This document shows, in pieces, positions 1 through 13,556 of a stretch of DNA of 64,000 nucleotides. A program made the translations under genes and the position numbers. The notes beneath the pieces were generated by a model. The model saw only the letters and a list, made by a program, of their open reading frames with translations. It ran no database searches and had not been told where the DNA came from. The DNA is from Epiperipatus broadwayi (taxonomy: Eukaryota > Onychophora > Udeonychophora > Euonychophora > Peripatidae): assembly GCA_028023455.1 (NCBI GenBank), contig JAQFVV010006274.1, positions 2,730,001-2,794,000 of the forward strand, given 5' to 3'. The number at the start of each line of letters is the position of its first letter. The stretch's first letter is position 1.

Positions 1-427
1 TACATCTTTCATCTTAAGTGTAATGTATCAACAATTTATATATATATTAATGAAATTAGAATAATATTTTAGGCTTAATTAAATTTTAGTATATTATTCC
101 AAATCTATTATCTTATTTTAAAAAAATTCAAAATTAAGAATCAGTGATTATTAATGAGTAAAAATATCACCTAAATATAATATTAATCAAAAATATGAAA
201 CTGTATATAAACATAGCTGCATAAACTGTTAGTTTTTGTAATTAAGCATTACATTTTGCTACCATTTTTATATTATATGCTGATAATCATATTGCTTTTA
301 ATAAATAAGTAGAAAAAGATTTAAATTAATATATATTTTCTAATTGGATTTTGGTTCAGTTTATATATAAATATATAATATTTAAATACATGTATATTGT
401 TTATAGTATAGTTAATGTAATTATAAG
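1..427. other. AT-rich stretch, no gene seen
   Basis: No open frame of note on either strand, no recognisable repeat or RNA gene. Base composition is AT-rich with short TA runs, like most of the first 19 kb. Confidence 0.6.
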
Positions 428-720
428 GTACTTGTATTCAGACTTTCAAGATCTCTACAGTTATCCAATCCAACTTATACAACCAATACATATGACCACA
501 TACATATAAAAAAGATCATCGATCTCCACTGTATGTATTTCATGCTGAACCTGCAATCATCAGTTGGGCCAGATCACCATCTCTAACACATATATATGCA
601 ATCAGTGTTCAGTTTTATATTAAGATAGTAAATATTCAAACTTTAACAGTCAAGCTTATATCTCTCCATTCTCCAACTCTTCAGCCATCCATATTATTAA
701 AAATCTGAGGATGGAATGCA
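428..720 (-). repeat. Dispersed tRNA-like repeat (family S1), copy a
   Basis: The reverse complement aligns by eye to the copies at 15.7 kb and 22.5-23.7 kb. Shared landmarks, in order on the minus strand, are ATGGATGGCTGAAGAGTTGG, a TCTTAATATAAA block, GAGCACTGATT...ATATATGTG, TGGxCCAACTGAT and a final GAAAGTCTGA. The 3' part of better copies carries a tRNA-like D-arm and a B-box-like GCGAGTTCAAATCC. This copy is older than the 22-23 kb ones, with many substitutions. Confidence 0.7.
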
Positions 721-1870
721 TATATATATGTTAAAGTGATAAAAATATTTACAGTTAATTACTTTTTAAAAAAGTTTAATTACACTAGCTAATAAATTAA
801 CATATAACAAATTTTTACCAACTTCCACATTTCATTAAAGAAACCAATCAATCAGTTCTTCCAGAATAATTGTTTCATGGCTTGCAATATCATTCTTAAA
901 CTGCACATTTCAAAAGTAACATCCAGTGTAATATACACAAATCTTTTTTTAGTAAATACTAAACATAAGATCAATTTTATTTTAAAGTGCAAAATAATCA
1001 CAATGCAATCTTCATAGGTATCATATATTTAAACATTATTTAGAAATTTGTAGTTGTTTTTAAATAACCTTTTCATATTTTAGCATTTTCTTTTGTCATT
1101 TCTTAGTGGCTGATTGGGTTATATTTTCAACATTTTATTTAAAGATTAAACCTTTAGTCTGCATTGTTTATTAATATATTTTACTTATTAGAAATATAAG
1201 TTTACAAATAAAAAAGATTAGAAAATATTTCTACTTTTTAGATATATAAACATTAAACTGTAATATACAACAATAACTTTGTTTGTATTATCTCAAGATC
1301 ATATTTTTATCAATGAAAATAATATTTGAATTAAATGTTTATTTGAGCTCTGTTTCTCAAATCTGAATGAATTATTGTTAAATCATCACAGACCAATAAA
1401 ATTTTCTTCTAAAATTTTAAATTACATTTATAATTATTTTTAAAATGACAACAACTTTCTTCTGCAGTCTTTGTGAAGGCAGGGCCAATAATAATTTTGA
1501 TTTTTACCATTATATAATATTTTTCTTGTACTTTTTAAAAAACGTTTTTGGATAAAATCTAATTATAATCGTAAATATATTTTGATTTTGGAATAAATAT
1601 TTTACAAATATTTTTAACAAATAAGTATAAATATATAAATGAAGTATAGAAGTATAAAAAATATACAACATTTTTACAAAGTCATACAAAAGAAAAGTGT
1701 TTGCAAATACTTTTACAATCATTTTTGAAACCTGAAACAAAGAATCTATAAATAAGCAGTATTAACAGTTCGTTTGTTTTAGGTTTTCTTTACAGGATTG
1801 ATATCTTCAGAGTTTTTAAAATCTAATATATATTTAGTGTTTTTCTGAAGATTTGTGATGATGGTATTTT
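721..1870. other. AT-rich stretch without a supported gene
   Basis: No convincing gene. A good splice-acceptor-like string (TTTCTTCTGCAG) ends at about 1,468. It is followed by a short frame reading FVKAGPIIILIFTII and then a stop. It is too short to call an exon and is listed as a weak finding. Confidence 0.5.
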
Positions 1871-2335
1871 AGTTGTATTTATATGTTGGACTATTTCAAT
1901 CATCCAATATTAATTATCAAATGTCTTATTTAAATATTCCAATTACATTCAACTGTTAGTAATAGCACACAGGTTAGTATATGCACAATGTTTCAAGAGG
2001 TATTATTCTCCTCTCTTCTTCAGGTGTTACTGGTATGGCCAGTGACAGTACTAGAATTGGAATCAAACCTGAACCCTTAAAATCTTGTATATTGAATAAC
2101 TGATGGCTCAGGGTCCAGGTTTTAATCCCATGCTAGTACATATACTAATTGGTCCAGAAATACTTGAAGAAGAGAGGAAAATAATACCTCTAGAAATGCT
2201 GCACATTCACTAACCTATGCGCTATTACTAGCAATTGAATGTAATTGGAAAATTTAAATAAAGTTAAATTTTTCTAATGACATTCAATACTTAATATTAG
2301 ATGATGGAAACAGTCCAATATATAAATACAAATAA
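1871..2335. repeat. Fold-back repeat pair with B-box-like centre
   Basis: The left half (about 1,871-2,095) and the reverse complement of the right half (about 2,105-2,335) align over most of their length. Shared strings include CCAATTACATTCAA, TAGTAATAGC, GGTTAGT and CTCTCTTCTTCA. Near the centre each arm contains a B-box-like string: GGTTTGATTCC on the minus strand of the left arm and GGTTTTAATCCC on the plus strand of the right arm. This suggests two tRNA-derived SINE copies head to head, or a fold-back element built from them. Divergence is visible, so the structure is not recent. Confidence 0.7.
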
Positions 2336-5300
2336 TATATATGTTTTAGCTCCAGTTGAATGCAAAACCAGAAAAGTAGCTTTACATGTAGCCATAAGAA
2401 AATGAAAATAAGTTGAAGATGACCCGAATGCAAAACAAACAAACTAGCCCTATAAATAGCCATAATAGAATAAAGTTAAACTGAGAGTGACCACATCACT
2501 GTTCATTGTATAAAAAGCTGCATTTTTATGATTGAATAAGTTAATATTTACAGTGACTTCATTATTATTATTTTAAAACTTTAAAATCTAATTAGACTTA
2601 TATTTAGTATCTATTAAAAAATGATCTCATTGTGCATTACATTGGGATACTAAAAATGGTCTCTGCAATCAGCTGAGAACAGTGTTGTAAGTTCTTCTGG
2701 AAGTTGATTGGCAGATTATTTAAAAGTGATGTCAAAGTTGGTAAGAATTTGTACATATAAATTTGTTGGTTGGTGTATTTAAATTTTGATATAAAATAAT
2801 TAACTTATATATTATTTTGTTTGAAAAAAAAAGGTGTTCATTGTATTATTTTAAAAAAATATTAAAATAAAGTAAATAAAAAAATAATGCATATTTTTAA
2901 TATATTTTAGATGCATTTTGCAATTACATAAATTTTTTACTTTTGTTTTTGTTGTCAATTGAAATTTCATTGTAAAATATAAAAATGGGTCTTTTATTAT
3001 TATTGCTAACTTATTTAAATAAAATAAAATAAATAAAAAATATGTTTTAGCTAATATGGTATAGATTTTATATTTAGTTTTGTATATTTTACTATCTGAT
3101 CAAATTTTATTTTAAATATTTAATTCTTTCTCACAAAAGTAAGCTGTGATAGTGATATCATATTTGACACTTTAGGCAGCATAATGGTGCTACAGTCACT
3201 ATTCTTCTATGTTGTTTTAAAGCATTGTATATATTAAATTATGGTATGTGACAGGGTGCAATGATTCATTCTAAGAAGCATCCATTTTTAATGTATTTAA
3301 AAAAATTTCAAAAAAATGTTGGAAGTATATAAACTTTTACAGTCCTTTGTTTGTGAGATTCACAGCATATTCTATTGTTCTAAAAAGCTGGAATTGGCTG
3401 ATTCTTTAGATTCATTTCCCCTGCAGTTTAATGCCACACAAAATGTGATTTTCAGTAATTGTCAAAGACTATGATGCAATACTTTTGTAAAAATCTTATT
3501 ATTAAATAAAAAAATTATACCACAAGAGAGAATTTGTATTTGAAAACATTTTTATTTAATAAGACTGCTCTTAGGAAGTATATGAAGTACATTACAAAAA
3601 ACAGAAATTATTAAAAACAGCCATTAGAGGCTAAAAAGACAATCATTTTTGTAAAAACTGTAAGTGAAATATTTTAATAATAATAATTTATTATCTTTTA
3701 GAATTTTTTTTTTGTTTCTTTTATGATAACTAATTCTAAATATATAATTTTTAATAACATAAAATTTTAATATGTAATATTTTTTAAACTTTTTTAAATA
3801 GATATCTGAAGCCAATAATAATATTTACATTTGTTATTGGTATGTCTGTCAGTTAGATACTTATTTTCACAATTTTAAAATATTACTTTTTCAAGTTTTA
3901 GAATCTTAATTATTAGAAGGCTTACATATTTATAATATAGACTATAAATAATTTTTGTAATATACTTAAAAAAGATTTAGTTGCACACACAAAAAATCAA
4001 ACATGGTGTCATAGTAAACATTTTTATCACTATGTGGGGTCAGATTGACACTGAAAGAATTAATAAAGTCCACATTATCTTGGAATATTGCTGCTGGTCA
4101 TAGAATGATTTGATTTCAAATTCTTTTATTATAATTTTAAATGAAATTATTTCAATAGAATGGTAATGAATTTATATTTTAATTTTTGTTTTTGTTCCTA
4201 GATGTCATATATATTAACAGATAAGAAATCTCTGTAATGCAAAGATCAAATTGCAGTAACTATGTTAAAAATAGTACTGTTTGTTCATATTATATTTGTA
4301 AAATAGAAATGATTCTAAATGTAATTTTTTGTTTCAAAGTTCTCTTTTATTTTTTTTTTGAAAACATGTTTTTAATATTAAATATAAAACATCTTTTCTT
4401 CGTATAATTTCATTATGTTTTTACAAATATTTAAATTTATTGGATTAAAAATATGTTGTTTTAGAAGTTTTTATTTTATTTTCTTAATTAAATATATAAT
4501 TATTAATATGTTTTTTTATTATTTTAGTTATGTATACAATTAATTTTAATAATAATTGGGCTAAAAATAATTTTATTTTATCAGAAACTTTATTCACATT
4601 GAAGCCCATACATACAAAAATTTAAAGTTTGCAAAATTAGCTTTAATGAGGTTAGATAGTATTTATGGAATGTGGAATGATAATGAAAATATTTATATTT
4701 ATGACAGAAGAAATACTTCTAGTGCTTAAATGTTATATAACTTTTCAAGTGAAACTCATCAAATACTTATTAATTATGTATTAATATTCAGAAGAGTTGG
4801 AATAATATAAAGAAGGTTAATGACTAAGAAAAAAAATGATAATAGAAATTTTGTTAATTATACATCAATATTAATTACAACTTATATATAAATTATTTAT
4901 TCATATTATTTCAAATATAAATCTATGGATAAACTATTACAAATTATTAAGACAAACTTGAGAAAGATTAGGGCTGTCAGGAGAGATTAAAAATCATATA
5001 TTTGCATTGACATAATCATAAAGATAAATTGTAATTAGATAGAAATTACTTTTAGCTTTTTAAATATGAAAAACACACATCAACAGAGCAATTAAAAAGG
5101 TACATAATCTAAAATAAAAAATACAAAAGCTTTATAAAGTGTTTTATGATAAACTTGAAAAGTAAACTAAAAAAAAAAAACAAATTTCAAAACATTTTTT
5201 GTTAAACCTCTATTTCTGAAGATATCAAAAGCCAAATTTTTGACAGATATTTTTTTAATGTTCTTCTTACTCCAATTCTTTTCTTTTTTTTTACAAAATC

Positions 5301-5402
5301 AAATTGTAATATATCCAGAGATTTATCAAATTTAAGTAAAATTACCATGATTACAGACTGATAATTCTATCTATTTACCAACACTGCCAACAAATCAATT
5401 AC
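2336..5402. other. AT-rich stretch, no gene seen
   Basis: About 3 kb of unique-looking AT-rich sequence with frequent A and T runs and no supported gene or repeat. Short frames here are chance AT-rich reads. Confidence 0.6.
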
Positions 5403-5757
<355 letters not shown>

Positions 5758-6425
5758 TTCTGCAAAAGATATTGAATATTTATGTTGTCATTAAGATGTA
5801 ATATGAATAAAAAGCAATAGCCATAAAAATTAGTAAAAATATTAATAAATTATCTTCTGTAATTGTTGAAGATTTTTTTTTTTAAGTCAGAAATTATTGT
5901 TTAAGTTGCTAACTTTTTTTTAAAAAAAGTTTTTTAAATCATGACAAGTTAATTTTAAAAAATATTTTAATTAATTATGTAAAATTTATATTGTTGATTT
6001 TATTAAAATAATTTATAATGTGAAAAAATAATTAGCATTATCTAGAAGCTAAGAAATTTAAATTAATGTTGTTTATTCAAAAGTTCAAAAGAACAGTTTT
6101 TCCTTTAAAAAAATGATTTTTAAAATCAAATTTCAAAAATTAAAAATATTTTAAAATTAATTCAATTAATTATAAACATTTTATTTAATAATTGTTTTAA
6201 TCTTTTTTTATACAAAAACTTAAGTTCTGCAAAAATGTTTTTGTAAAATGTAACAACTTTGTTGTTTTTAAACATCTGAAATATTTTTTAAATATTAAGT
6301 TGTAAAACAATTATAAAATAAAAATTTTAATTAATACAAAAAATATCCCAAGGCTACTATTTTTTGCTGTAATTTGTATTAACAGTTTAAATAAAATTTT
6401 TCATTAAATAGGTCTTAAAGTTTCT
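5758..6425. other. AT-rich stretch between microsatellites
   Basis: About 670 bp of very AT-rich DNA with runs of A or T, such as a short palindromic T8/A7 near 5,920. No gene seen. Confidence 0.6.
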
Positions 6426-6457
6426 TACTACTATTGCTACTGCTGTTGCTGCTGCTG

Positions 6458-6518
<61 letters not shown>

Positions 6519-6558
6519 GACTACTATACTACTACTACTACTACTACTATTATTATTA
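6426..6558. repeat. Compound (CTG)n/(CTA)n/(TTA)n microsatellite
   Basis: Starts with mixed CTA/CTG triplets, becomes pure CTA repeats, is interrupted by TTCGACTACTA near 6,515, and ends in TTA triplets. The repeats step from one triplet to the next by single transitions, as expected of point mutation plus slippage. Confidence 0.95.
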
Positions 6559-8282
6559 GTTTAGAAACCTTCAGATAATGCTTGTCATTTAATTTTTGCC
6601 ACATAAGTGTCTTTTTTGATTGCATTAGGAAATAACAAAGAACAGATAAGTTTAAATCTTTTCTAAATTGGTGTACCAAACATATTATTTATTTAGGAAA
6701 TAAACCTGACTATTCCACTAAGACATGGCAATAAAAATGTTTTTGAATGAACTTATAGAAAGGCAAAATTACTGTTTTTGATCTTGATAAACATTTGGAT
6801 ATGATAAAGCTGTTATAGAAAGATTCTTATTTTAAAATATTGATTAGACATAAAACTGATGTATTTAATATTATAATCTGAGAATTTTTTACATATGGTG
6901 ACAAGGTTGCCATATTCAGATGTGTAGATTGTGTCTACCACAGACACGCCTTATCATGGGAGGGGGGTACCATATCATCATGATAATTAATAAAATTTAT
7001 ATGTAAATTAAAATGTTTAGATTACCAAACCACTCCATTGTTAAAAAACATGTTCTGATTGCAAATATTTTCTATTTAAATATGAGTGGATTTTCTTAAC
7101 TTATTTTTATGCCACTTCCTTGAACCATGCTGCATATTATGCACTCTATCTGTGCAATAAACCAAACAATCCATATCAGCATTTTAAATCAGAGTAATTA
7201 GAAGAGGTTTTGTTACCATTATAAAAACTACTGTAATAATTAATTTTTTTCAAGGAAATAACTTTTATTTAAATATTCTAATTTATATAAAAATGATACA
7301 TTACTATTAATAATTTATTTAAAAATAAACTTATTTAAAATATTACCTAATAATAATTAGGAAAATTCTGCAGTATATTGGATAACAGTTGTAGAATAAA
7401 TAGTTCACTTTATTTATTAGTCATATTTTACAAATAACATTATAGGATGCTTGGTGTAGTATAATAGGAGATTGTCAGATTCTGGAATATGGAATCATGG
7501 GATTAATTTTTCTGCTGTCTCAAATGCTTTTTTTAAAAATGCACTATCCATTTATTTAAAAACTGATATTATTTTTTTTACATATTTTAGTCTGTCATTT
7601 GACAAATGGCCGGCTTTAGTTGCATGATAATTTAAATTCAAGATAAATAGGAAAAAAAACACATATTTTTTAAAAAAGATATTATGTACCCAAATATTTA
7701 ATTCTTAATAAATTTCATTATATCAATATTATCATTTAGTGCCACTTTGTACACTATATGATATTTTTCTAAATTGTCATACAGTTAGGAAAGTGTCTAA
7801 AATATTTGTCTAATGGAATAAACAACGTGCTTAATTTTTATAATTGCATAAGATAATGTAACATTAAACAAAATAAAGTGAAAATGCATGCTAAGGCTTC
7901 TAAAAATTTATTAAATGAACAATATAAGTATGAAAATTTAAAATGTTGAACTCTTTAATATGTATATAATATAGTATGTACAATTAGGAAAATAAAAAGC
8001 ATATAAAAATTAAATAAGAAAAGTAGTGTAAATATTTTATTATTAAAAGAATATAAGTTAACATTGATAATAGAAAATGTAAACAAGTTATGCACGAGAT
8101 TTTCCAAGTGAAACTAAAAGTAATTAGTAGATTTTTAAACACACAATAACTACTTTTAACAAACTAATTGACATGCTGGTAACATTGACTTAATTAATGC
8201 TAATAAAATCTGAGAGTTAGATAAACCTTGTTATGACTATTTTACTCCAGAAAAAGTAGTGGAGACAAGCTTATATTTTTAA
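6559..8282. other. AT-rich stretch with one weak tRNA-like segment
   Basis: No protein gene seen. At 7,443-7,510 a segment reads like a decayed tRNA: a D-arm-like TGGTGTAGTATAATAG, then GATTGTCAGATTCTGG, then a degraded B box GGGATTAATTTT. It may be an old SINE head. A polypyrimidine-rich AG at about 7,590 precedes a short frame, which is too short to call. Confidence 0.4.
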
Positions 8283-8489
8283 GGAATAGAGAAAATAAAT
8301 AATAATATTTTCTATTCAATATGGGAGATCAAATTCCAAGATTATCCAGACTTCAGAGGTGAAATAGCAGAAGATACTATTGGACATTATATCCCTGTCA
8401 ATTGTCCCCTGGCTGTAGCCAATGAGCTATATAGTTTCTCTACAGGTCACCCTGATTTTACTATATTTTTAGTAAGCTCAATGGGATAA
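8283..8489 (+). other. Open segment of 68 codons, possible exon or old element fragment
   Basis: One frame is open from a stop at 8,280 to TAA at 8,487-8,489. It has no ATG near its start, so it is not a complete gene. The middle reads GEIAEDTIGHYIPVNCPLA and continues VANELYSFSTG. The composition is varied, less AT-biased than neighbouring chance frames. The start lies just after TTTTTAAG, a possible splice acceptor, and CTACAG|GTCACC inside it is a possible donor. I do not recognise the peptide. A retroelement fragment is equally possible. Confidence 0.25.
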
Positions 8490-11379
8490 TGTAGATTATA
8501 ATGACAGATAAACTAAAAGTAGAATTACTTATATAAGATTATACATATACTCAAAATATGCAAAATATTTGAACATTTGCATCACAAAAATTTTTATTTT
8601 TTCTTAATGATATAGAATTAGCTGAGTGCTCTTTTGGTGAATTACACCAGAATCATAGCAATATTAGGTTATGTGCAATGTATGTGTATATTCAGTTCCA
8701 AATATGTATATTAATTCCATTGTAATTAAATTATTGTAAAATTACTTTTTTGATATTGAATCATTGCATCCTGTGTGTATTTCTGATACTACTAGTAAAA
8801 GATTTAGATATGTTTGCTCCAATTCATAGAAAAAATATAAAATAACTTATCTGAAGCTCAAAACAGAAAAAAAATTGAAAACAGTTATGATTATATGATT
8901 CTGAGATTGAAGAACACAAAACTTCTGATTGTAAGTTAAATTTTAATGTTAATAATCCAACACTTAGATAAAAATTATAAACCTAAAAATTATTTGAAAA
9001 TGTTATTAGTCAAATAGTTAGTAAGGATTTTTCTAGAGTTTGATTACAAGTTTTCAGAATCATATTATCATTATTTACTATGTAGAGAGAAAATTTTAGA
9101 AATTATTTTGTGGCTGTCAAAATCAGAACATATTATTTGATGTGCAATTTAATATATGACATACCATTTTAATAGAAACACATGTTTACTTTATAAAATC
9201 TTAAAAAGATTTCAAAATTTTTTTTATTGAAAGAAATACATTTTTAAAGTGGAATCACTTACAAAATATTTAATTGGTTGGTTTTTTCTTTTAATAAAAA
9301 ATGTCCTAAAAATGTTGATTTAGAATAGGAAAAGTAGACAATTCTGACTAAATACATTTTTAAAATAAAATTTTCAGATGGTTTTATGATGAATCTGATG
9401 TTTATTGTGTTTATGGCCACCAAATAGGTTTTTCTGTATTAACATAGTATTTAATAGTACATTTTTTCAAATGTACACACATGTGCATATATATATATAT
9501 GCAGATGTGTTCTCATTGAATACATCTTCATTCACCTTGACTTCATCAATCATGATTGGGCATTTGTAGAACATGATAAAAAGTTTTACTACTTTACAAA
9601 ATGAAAGTTTTATGAATTGGAAGTTTACAAAATAAAAGAATGTACAAGCTTAAAAAATATCCCACATACAAGTGATTCCATAATATAATAGCTGATTTCA
9701 GTTTTATTATCATATGTAAGCATCATGTATTTAGTACTCCTTGTTCAAGAATGAATTAAAACTGTTATGGCCACAATTAAAATTTGAATAAAAAATAGAA
9801 AATGATCCACTTTTTAAGTGTGCTTTTAAATTCAAAATAAAACTGCTATTGGCAAAATTATAATGTAAAAAAATCAAAATGGCATTTAACTGGTTCTTTT
9901 TTAAAAAAACTGAATGATTAGGAAAAAATAAATAGCAACTTTGTGTTTATTAATTTATAACTTGACTTTTCTTTTCTTGTAAATCTTTTAACTTTTGTGC
10001 TTACTTATTTTATATTTTTATTATTTAACTAAATAAATTTTTATTATCAATTTGTAATACATATTGTAATGTAAGTTTAGTAAAGTGAGTCATGTATTAT
10101 TTCTGATTTGCACCACATATTTTGTATAAAATGGTAACAGAGATTGTGGATTGTTATGTAAATTGACATTTTTCACACTCTTAAAATATAATATATATTA
10201 TATTGCTTTTAATATAATTGTTGTATAAAATATATATTTACTATTCTAACATAAGTTCTTTTTAACCAATGGAAAGTATACCTTGTGAAGATTTATAATG
10301 TTGGTCTGAAAGAAAACCATGAATAAAAAATTATTTCGAATTAATACTACTGAGATTGATAAAAATGCATCTCTTGTTTTTACACTATTAATATCTATAT
10401 ATTGCTTAAATGCACTGTTATCTATATGTATATAAAAATATAAAATTTTGTTCTCACTATTGTAAAATACAAATATTACTGTCATTATTCTGTGGTTTTG
10501 ATCCCTTACCTATATAATATTCACTCATTTATTTAATTACTTTCTCAGAATCCGTAAATCATAATGAATTAAGATCCCTGCATATATCAACAACAATTGT
10601 CAGTCTTTTAAAATATTCTGTAGATTAACCTTTTATACTAGTGGTTGTCTATCTGTGTTAAATGCAAAATAGGGATTGAGTATTATTGTGCAACTAATCG
10701 TCATTTTTTTATAATATACACAGAAATTCTTATTTCGCCTTTCTTTTAATTTAATTTTTTGTCTTTCTTCCTATTTTGGTTTCTCATTTTCTTCTGGTGT
10801 TAAAATAGTCATACTCATTTACGATTATCTGCTAATGCTGCTGATGAGTTGTTTTAATTAACAAATATTTAAATATCAGTTATATATTTCAACTTAAAAA
10901 TGATCAAAATTATACTAATATATCGATTTTTATTTTAACTAGTTTTCGCTCTGTTATTATTGTTCTATATAGTTTGCTCCATTATTATTGTTTTTAAACT
11001 ATATGAATGCAAAAGCATTACTTTTTTAAAAAAAAAAAGATATAGCAGAAAGCTATAGTAAATATAAAAAAAATTAAATTCTTATACAAGTTGCATTTAT
11101 TTTTATTTATTTGCAGTTAAGCAATATTATATCATGACAAAAAAATATATAATGGAAAGTATTAAAAGTTTCCTTAAAGCTAAACCATAATTATACTACG
11201 TATATATCGGTGAAAGTCTTAAATCTAGCACAATTGTACACACACATATATGAGTATAAATATAAATTAAGCGTAGCTTAATGAATATCAATTTAGAATG
11301 ATATAGTCCATTTTCTTATGAGTTATGAATAAATAAAAACAACACTCTACATTAGCTCAAATAAAGAGTGGTATTCATT
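8490..11379. other. AT-rich stretch, no gene seen
   Basis: About 2.9 kb of AT-rich sequence. It includes a short TA-rich palindrome around 9,478-9,508. Nothing is supported as a gene or known repeat. Confidence 0.6.
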
Positions 11380-11583
11380 CTAGATTAAGGAAGAATGGTT
11401 TATTTTCATTTCAATTTTGCAAACACATTGGTAAGAAAATGAAAAACGTAGAGCATAATAATAAAAAGAGAAGGATGAAAAAAGCATTCTCCATTCATTC
11501 TTATGAAACTTACTACCTAAAGTGAAGGGTGGAGGTGAATAATCATTGCTTAATTTTCTTCCTGTGAGTGGAACAATGATCAA
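11380..11583 (-). other. 67-codon minus-strand frame holding a possible 45-bp microexon
   Basis: The frame begins MIIVPLTGRKLSNDYSPPPF and ends with an AT-rich, less protein-like tail. On the minus strand a 45-bp block (about 11,517-11,561) has CTCACAG before it and GTAGTAAG after it, so it reads as AG-exon-GT and would add 15 residues without a frame change. It is of unknown function. It could also be chance, because nothing else nearby looks exonic. Confidence 0.2.
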
Positions 11584-13556
11584 ATTTAAATGATTTTAAA
11601 GATCAATGAAAAGTCTATATGCAAAACACATAATAATTAATGTACAGCATAGATATATTGACTTCAGAGCTTTCTACTTGGCTTTATTGCTTTGGAATTA
11701 AGTTATAAATTTACTTTTCGGACATTATACATGCTATTTAAGTGTAATATAATTTAAGTCTAATGCAATATTCACTCTCATATCCTCGGTGATTAATTTA
11801 AATAAAATAGTAATACCAATTATTAGTGAAATGAATTAATGAAATAATAATATTTATTCATTTCTCATTATATTATGTTTATTTTGCCTACAATATTAAA
11901 TTAAAACTATTATTGTTTTATTAAAATAATGTGAATAGACATCTACTCTCCAGAAGGTACCACTAACATTAACAAGTTCATTGTCACCCAAATTGTTTAT
12001 GAATTGTTGTCTTCAAAATAGAGCTACAATTGAAAAACCTATCAACACTAATATAGTACTTGTGGAGTCATGAAATAAATTTTATTTTATATATGTAAAT
12101 ATATAGAGAGAAATATACCAATTGTTTAAAAAATCTGAGTTAATATAAAATATAGTTATTAGTCACTTGCATATGTTTTATATTCACTTCAATAACAAAG
12201 TTCATTTTAATTTTATAAATAATAAAATATAAAAGAAATGTTTATTAAAATCATGATTCAATATTTTATAAATATTAAAATTAAAATATTACATACCGAA
12301 AAAACATCTGGAAATGTTTTATGCAAATTTTAGCTTCAATTTGAAAGTAAACTTATTGTCATCATGATGTGAATATATACATATTGATGGAATTATTTTT
12401 AGTCATCAGTATATAAACAAGAAAGACTAATTATTGTTAATATTTAGTGACTTTTACCATATTCTCCTGAAGTAAGTTTGAAATGTTCATTTTCATTCAA
12501 TTATTTTTGACGGAGCTGCATACATTGTACATAAATAAAGACATACTAGATTTTTTTACTTCATGTAAAACATGGCAGTAACCCCCCCCCCACAGATTTT
12601 AAAAATGTTCATATTTGTAATTCCATTTGTGCTACCATTATAGCTCTGGAATTGACTGATATACTTGCATAAATGAGCTATGTTTATTTATTTTTTAAAA
12701 TATTTAAAATTAGAAGATAAAAGTGAATAAAGTTTAATGAAACTTCATATTGATCATGCATAATGTAGGATATGGCATTTATTTAGTTCTAGAACTATTC
12801 CACTGATAAAGCCAGAAATTAAATACTCTAAAAATTTTTCTAAGGTTTGAATTATATGTGGAAAAGCAATTCCATCAAATTTGATCTATTAATTTCTAAT
12901 TATAAAATTATATGCAAAAAAAAATCCTCACTTTATATTATATATGTAATTGAAAAAAGATTATGCAGTTAATGACACCTTTAAACTTGCATGCTTTCAG
13001 CTATGAATACAATAAAAGATAATGATTATGGCTAAGTCTTTTATTTAATATTTATTTAAAATAAGATAAATTTCACTCTTTTAATTTTAATATTGAGCAT
13101 TTTCTCACCCATCTAATTTAAATTTGGCATTTTGTATTTACACATATATGATCCAAATTATGTAACATCTTTAAAATCTTGCAACACTTTTCCCTTTACT
13201 CTTGCATTAACATCATTTTAAGTAAAGTACTAATAAATTTATAAATTAACAATAAGTAGATAGAATTTTATTTTTTAAACAATATAATACATTATAAAGG
13301 GTATGAAATATAAAAGTCAATAAAAATTATATACAAATGAATATTATATTATCAAATATATAAGAAAATATTAAAAATAAACTTTTTCATTTTAAATTTA
13401 ACCATAATTAGTGTAATAGTACTAGTAAGCATTTCAACTTGGAGATCACTTGTAAAGTTGAGGAAATCTGCATAACTGTTTTATTCATAATTGAGATTTG
13501 ACAACAATATAAAGGCAGACAAATTATTATGTTAATTAAATAGAACTATAGAAAGA
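11584..13556. other. AT-rich stretch, no gene seen
   Basis: About 2 kb without a supported gene. It contains a run of ten C at 12,582-12,591, unusual for this base composition, and otherwise AT-rich unique sequence. Confidence 0.6.

Noticed and set aside
9478-9508. Short palindrome ACATGTGCATATATATATAT region
   Set aside because: It is a small TA-rich palindrome of the kind expected by chance in AT-rich DNA.
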